Source: CBDBFH01 sp965204775 (GTDB lineage Bacteria > Pseudomonadota > Alphaproteobacteria > JAPOUT01 > G958296285). From it: a DNA stretch of 64,000 bases. Made by a program: the position numbers and the translations under genes. The DNA is taken from NCBI GenBank assembly GCA_965204775.1, contig CBDBFH010000019.1, positions 81,289-145,288 of the forward strand, written 5' to 3'. Below, in pieces: positions 60,860-64,000 of the stretch. Position 1 is the stretch's first letter. Each line of letters opens with the position of its first letter. The notes under the pieces are model-generated. The model saw only the letters and a list, made by a program, of their open reading frames with translations. It ran no database searches and was not told the DNA's origin.

Positions 60860-61663
60860 ATGCCCCCGTCCATGCCCCGCGAGATGTCCGGCCTGACCGC
60901 CTTTCTCCACCGCCATCTCGACCGCCGGGGCTGGCCCGGCCCCGGCCTGTCGCCGGCCAACCGGGTGATCGTCGGCCTGATTGCGTTCAGCTGCGCCGGG
61001 GCGATTCTGGCCACCGAGCCGGCTTTGCGCGAGTCGTGGTTTCCCCTGATCCGGCTTCTGGAATGGATTTTGAGCACCGTCTTCGCCGTGGAATATGGCG
61101 CGCGCCTGATCGGGGCGGGCGGGCTGGCGCGCTATCGCGGACTGGCCGGACGGGGGCGCTACATGCTCTCGCCGCTGGCGCTGCTGGATCTTCTGGCGAT
61201 TGCGCCCTTCTTCGCCTTCGGCAGCGAGGGGGCGGCCTTTTTTCTGCTGCGGGCGATGCGGGGGATGGTCTTGCTCTCCTTCGGGCATCTGGGCGGGGCC
61301 TGGCGTGATCTGGGGGCGGCGGTCGCGGCGCGCTCTTATGAGCTGGGGATCGCTTTTTTGAGCGCGCTGATCGCGCTGGTGGCGGGGGCGGCGGCGATGT
61401 TCGCGGTCGAGGGCGATGTCCAGCCGGAAGCCTTCGGCTCAATCCCGCGCGCGCTGTGGTGGAGCGTCGCCACCCTGACCACGGTCGGCTATGGCGATGT
61501 CTATCCGATAACCGGCGCGGGCCGGGTGGTCGCCGGGGTTCTGGCGCTGGCGGCGATCGGGCTGGTCGCTCTGCCGGCCGGGATTCTCGCCGCCGCCCTG
61601 AGCGATCTGACCCGCCGGCGGCGGGCGGCGGACAAGCCGGACCGGCCGCCGCCGCCGGTTTGA
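60860..61663 (+). CDS. voltage-gated-type potassium channel family protein
   Basis: A 267-residue ion channel with about six TM segments (between ~35 and ~235). The pore loop has the K+ selectivity filter TLTTVGYGDVYPITG. The S4-like segment (FLLRAMRGMVLL) has few charges, so voltage sensing is doubtful. No cytoplasmic RCK or cyclic-nucleotide domain follows. Several starts are possible near 60860-60884; ATG 60860 is used. Function is K+ passage, from the family. Confidence 0.9.
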   Translation: MPPSMPREMSGLTAFLHRHLDRRGWPGPGLSPANRVIVGLIAFSCAGAILATEPALRESWFPLIRLLEWILSTVFAVEYGARLIGAGGLARYRGLAGRGRYMLSPLALLDLLAIAPFFAFGSEGAAFFLLRAMRGMVLLSFGHLGGAWRDLGAAVAARSYELGIAFLSALIALVAGAAAMFAVEGDVQPEAFGSIPRALWWSVATLTTVGYGDVYPITGAGRVVAGVLALAAIGLVALPAGILAAALSDLTRRRRAADKPDRPPPPV

Positions 61664-61687
61664 CCGCAGGCCGGGCATTGCTATAGT
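61660..61687 (+). promoter_or_regulatory. candidate sdhC promoter
   Basis: TTGACC (61660-61665), 16-base spacer, TATAGT (61682-61687). Both hexamers are close to consensus and start just at the end of the channel gene. Transcription would begin near 61694, leaving a ~35-base leader to sdhC ATG 61729. Confidence 0.6.
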
Positions 61688-61728
61688 GCGCGTGGGGCGA
61701 AGAGGCAGAAGATCACGAGGCGCGGCCC

Positions 61729-62139
61729 ATGAAGCACACTCCCGCCGAGCGGCCTTTCGCGCGGCCCTTGTCGCCGCATTTGCAGATTTACCGGCCCATG
61801 CTGACCATGATGATGTCGATTGCCCACCGGCTTTCCGGGGGCGCGCTTTATCTTGGCCTGGCCGGGGCGGCGGGTTGGCTGTGGGCGCTGGCTGCGGGCC
61901 CGCGCAGCTATGCGGCGGCGCAGGGGCTGATCGCCAGCCCGCCGGGACAGGTGATTTTGTTCGCCTTCACCTGGGCGCTGATGCACCACATGCTGGGGGG
62001 CCTGCGTCACTTTCTATGGGATACGGGGCGCGGCTTCGGACCGGCCAGCATTGAATGGCTGGCCCGCGCCACGCTGGCCGGAGGCCTGCTGCTGGCTCTG
62101 GGCCTTTGGGGTCTGGCCTGGGCGGCGGCGGGCCGATGA
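61729..62139 (+). CDS. sdhC: succinate dehydrogenase cytochrome b556 subunit
   Basis: A 136-residue membrane anchor. RPLSPHLQIYRP and SIAHRLSGGALYLG are the SdhC signatures, and the heme-ligand region is FTWALMHHMLGGLRHFLWDT. Three TM segments. It anchors the complex and binds quinone with SdhD. It is the first gene of sdhCDA; the stop overlaps sdhD (ATGA). Confidence 0.95.
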   Translation: MKHTPAERPFARPLSPHLQIYRPMLTMMMSIAHRLSGGALYLGLAGAAGWLWALAAGPRSYAAAQGLIASPPGQVILFAFTWALMHHMLGGLRHFLWDTGRGFGPASIEWLARATLAGGLLLALGLWGLAWAAAGR

Positions 62140-62504
62140 GCGTGACGGACAAGAAAGATTTCGGCGCCGCCGGCCACGGCGCCGAGCATTTCTGGCGGCA
62201 GCGCCTGACGGCGCTGGCCAATCTTCCTCTGATCGGGTTTCTGGCGGTCTCGGCGGCGCTGGCCGCGCCCGGCGATTATCAGGCGGCGCGCAGCTGGGTG
62301 GCCGATCCGCTGACCGCGCCGGCGCTTTTGTTGTTCATCGTTTCGGCCAGCTGGCATATGCGTCTGGGCATGCAGGTGATCATTGACGATTACGTCCACA
62401 GCCCCGCTTTGCGGGTGGCGGCCCATATCGGCAATCATTTTTTCGCCGTCGCAACCGGCTTCATCGCGGCGCTGTCGGTATTGCGCCTGTTTGTGGGGCG
62501 CTAG
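62136..62504 (+). CDS. sdhD: succinate dehydrogenase membrane anchor subunit
   Basis: A 122-residue protein with three TM segments. [18 protein letters not shown] is the N-terminal family motif, and [17 protein letters not shown] holds the heme ligand His. The start is at the ATGA overlap with sdhC. It forms the quinone site of complex II. Confidence 0.94.
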   Translation: MSVTDKKDFGAAGHGAEHFWRQRLTALANLPLIGFLAVSAALAAPGDYQAARSWVADPLTAPALLLFIVSASWHMRLGMQVIIDDYVHSPALRVAAHIGNHFFAVATGFIAALSVLRLFVGR

Positions 62505-62511
62505 CGGCAAG

Positions 62512-64000
62512 ATGAGCGCCCACGGAACCGCCAATGGCGCTTATGCCTGGAACGACCACATTTATGATGTGGTGGTGGTCGGGGCGGGCGGGGCCGGATT
62601 GCGCGCCGCGCTGGGCTGCGCGCAAAGCGGCTTGCGCACGGCCTGTGTGACGAAATTGTTCCCGACCCGCTCGCACACGGTCGCCGCGCAGGGCGGCATC
62701 TCCGCCGCGCTGGGCAATATGGGCGAGGACGACTGGCGCTGGCATATGTATGACACGGTCAAGGGATCGGACTGGCTGGGCGATCAGGATGCGATTGAGT
62801 ATCTGTGCCGCCATGCGCCGGAGGCGGTTTATGAGCTGGAGCGGTTTGGGGTTCCGTTTTCGCGCACCGAGGCGGGGCGGATTTATCAGCGCCCCTTTGG
62901 CGGGATGACCACCAATTTCGGAGAGGGGATTGCGCAGCGCACCTGCGCCGCCGCCGACCGGACGGGCCATGCGATTTTGCACACGCTGTATGGCGAGTCG
63001 CTGCGTCATTCGGCGGCGTTTTTCATTGAGTATTTCGCGCTCGACCTGATCATGGACGAGGCGGGCTGCTGCCGGGGGGTGAGCGCGCTGTGTCTGGAGG
63101 ACGGCAGTCTGCACCGCTTCCGCGCCCAGATGGTGATTCTGGCGACGGGCGGCTATGGCCGGGCCTATTTTTCCTGCACTTCGGCGCACAGCTGCACCGG
63201 CGACGGCAACGCGATGGTTCTGCGCGCCGGACTGCCGCTGCAGGATATGGAGTTTGTTCAGTTCCACCCGACCGGGATTTACGGCGCCGGCTGCCTGATC
63301 ACGGAAGGCGCGCGCGGCGAAGGCGGCTATCTGGTCAACGGCCGGGGCGAGCGCTTCATGGAGCGCTATGCCCCGACGGCCAAGGATTTGGCCTCGCGCG
63401 ATGTGGTCAGCCGCTCGATGACGCTTGAGATTCGCGAGGGGCGCGGGGCGGGGCCGGACAAGGATCATATCTTTTTGCATCTGGATCACATTGAGCCTGA
63501 GATTCTCGCCCGGCGGCTTCCGGGGATCACCGAGTCGGCGCGGATTTTTGCCGGGGTGGATGTGAGGCGCGGGCCGATTCCGGTCTTGCCGACCGTCCAT
63601 TACAACATGGGCGGGATTCCGGCCAATCATCTGGGCGAGGTTGTGAATCCGCGGGCCGGCGATCCTGACGCCGCCGTGCCGGGGCTGATGGCGGTGGGCG
63701 AGGCGGCCTGTGTTTCGGTGCATGGGGCGAATCGCCTGGGATCGAATTCGCTGACCGACCTGATTGTCTTTGGCCGGGCGGCGGCGGCGCGGGCGGCGGA
63801 GCTGGTGGAGGCCGGGGCGCGCCAGCCTGATCTTCCCCGGCAGGCGGGGGCGGCGGCGCTGGACCGCCTCGACCGCTTCCGGCAGGCGGGCGGCGCGACG
63901 CCGACCGCCGCTTTGCGCCTGCGCATGCAAAAGGCGATGCAGGAGACCTGCGCGGTCTTTCGCGACGGCCCGCTGCTGGAGGAGGGCCGGCGCGCCATGG
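62512..64000 (+). CDS. sdhA: succinate dehydrogenase flavoprotein subunit, 3' truncated
   Basis: The first 496 residues are seen; the window ends before the stop. FAD binding is in [18 protein letters not shown]. The covalent-FAD His is in [17 protein letters not shown]. Active-site parts are [32 protein letters not shown] and SRDVVSRSM, and [18 protein letters not shown] follows. ATG 62512 follows sdhD by seven bases. sdhB is expected just outside the window. Confidence 0.96.
   Translation, partial: MSAHGTANGAYAWNDHIYDVVVVGAGGAGLRAALGCAQSGLRTACVTKLFPTRSHTVAAQGGISAALGNMGEDDWRWHMYDTVKGSDWLGDQDAIEYLCRHAPEAVYELERFGVPFSRTEAGRIYQRPFGGMTTNFGEGIAQRTCAAADRTGHAILHTLYGESLRHSAAFFIEYFALDLIMDEAGCCRGVSALCLEDGSLHRFRAQMVILATGGYGRAYFSCTSAHSCTGDGNAMVLRAGLPLQDMEFVQFHPTGIYGAGCLITEGARGEGGYLVNGRGERFMERYAPTAKDLASRDVVSRSMTLEIREGRGAGPDKDHIFLHLDHIEPEILARRLPGITESARIFAGVDVRRGPIPVLPTVHYNMGGIPANHLGEVVNPRAGDPDAAVPGLMAVGEAACVSVHGANRLGSNSLTDLIVFGRAAAARAAELVEAGARQPDLPRQAGAAALDRLDRFRQAGGATPTAALRLRMQKAMQETCAVFRDGPLLEEGRRAM

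Overview
The window is a GC-rich, very tightly packed stretch of a bacterial chromosome. Gene content and order point to an alphaproteobacterium: priA next to atpHAGDC, xerC and a transaldolase; mdh with sucCDAB-lpdA; ccmABCDG divergent from acnA; leuBDC with asd next to rplS; sdhCDA; a pyruvate dehydrogenase E1 beta subunit that carries a lipoyl domain; and a DUF2794 gene. I cannot place it more precisely. There are no tRNA or rRNA genes, CRISPR arrays, transposases or phage genes. Almost every spacer is under 120 bases, and many neighbours overlap by 4 bases (ATGA or GTGA).

Layout. 1-3583: an RND efflux adaptor (cut by the window edge) and its pump. 3604-4506: a haloalkane-dehalogenase-like hydrolase. 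4512-7760 (minus): the pyruvate dehydrogenase E1 alpha, lipoyl-E1 beta and E2 genes. 7791-8582: a crotonase. 8639-11574 (plus): envC-like, ctpA and rppH. 11571-18886 (minus): priA-atpHAGDC. 18998-22281 (plus): transaldolase-like gene, xerC and an AGPS-like FAD oxidase. 22301-31599 (minus): mdh, sucC, sucD, sucA, sucB, lpdA, with one small opposite-strand gene between mdh and sucC. 31631-32933: pterin dehydratase, a small zincin, and thpR. 32939-39732 (minus): rpsP, trmD, rplS, leuC, leuD, a lipoprotein, leuB, asd. 39865-42011 (plus): dapF, mtaB. 42019-44800 (minus): ccmABCDG. 44909-48586 (plus): acnA and a secreted DUF1223 protein. 48611-53292 (minus): a four-gene Gld-like ABC system. 53370-57893: DUF2794, a BI-1 protein and a YbbAP-type ABC pair. 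57922-60835 (plus): two TesA-like esterases around a DNA glycosylase, then an aldo/keto reductase. 60860-64000 (plus): a K+ channel and sdhCDA (sdhA cut by the window edge).

The genes describe respiratory energy metabolism: pyruvate oxidation, most of the TCA cycle (aconitase, 2-oxoglutarate dehydrogenase, succinyl-CoA synthetase, succinate dehydrogenase, malate dehydrogenase), cytochrome c maturation and F1-ATPase. Leucine and lysine/DAP biosynthesis, cell-wall processing, efflux and RNA modification genes accompany them.

The most notable observations are these. The pyruvate dehydrogenase E2 has no lipoyl domain; the only one in the operon is on E1 beta. rplS has a one-base frameshift in a T5/A5 run, and rimM is missing from the rpsP-trmD-rplS cluster. 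An 18-bp minisatellite sits inside both atpG and atpD. An 11-bp tandem repeat of TTGACA-like boxes lies in the gap between sucC and a small gene that interrupts the usual mdh-suc block. An uncharacterised ABC/GldG/DUF4340 operon is complete.
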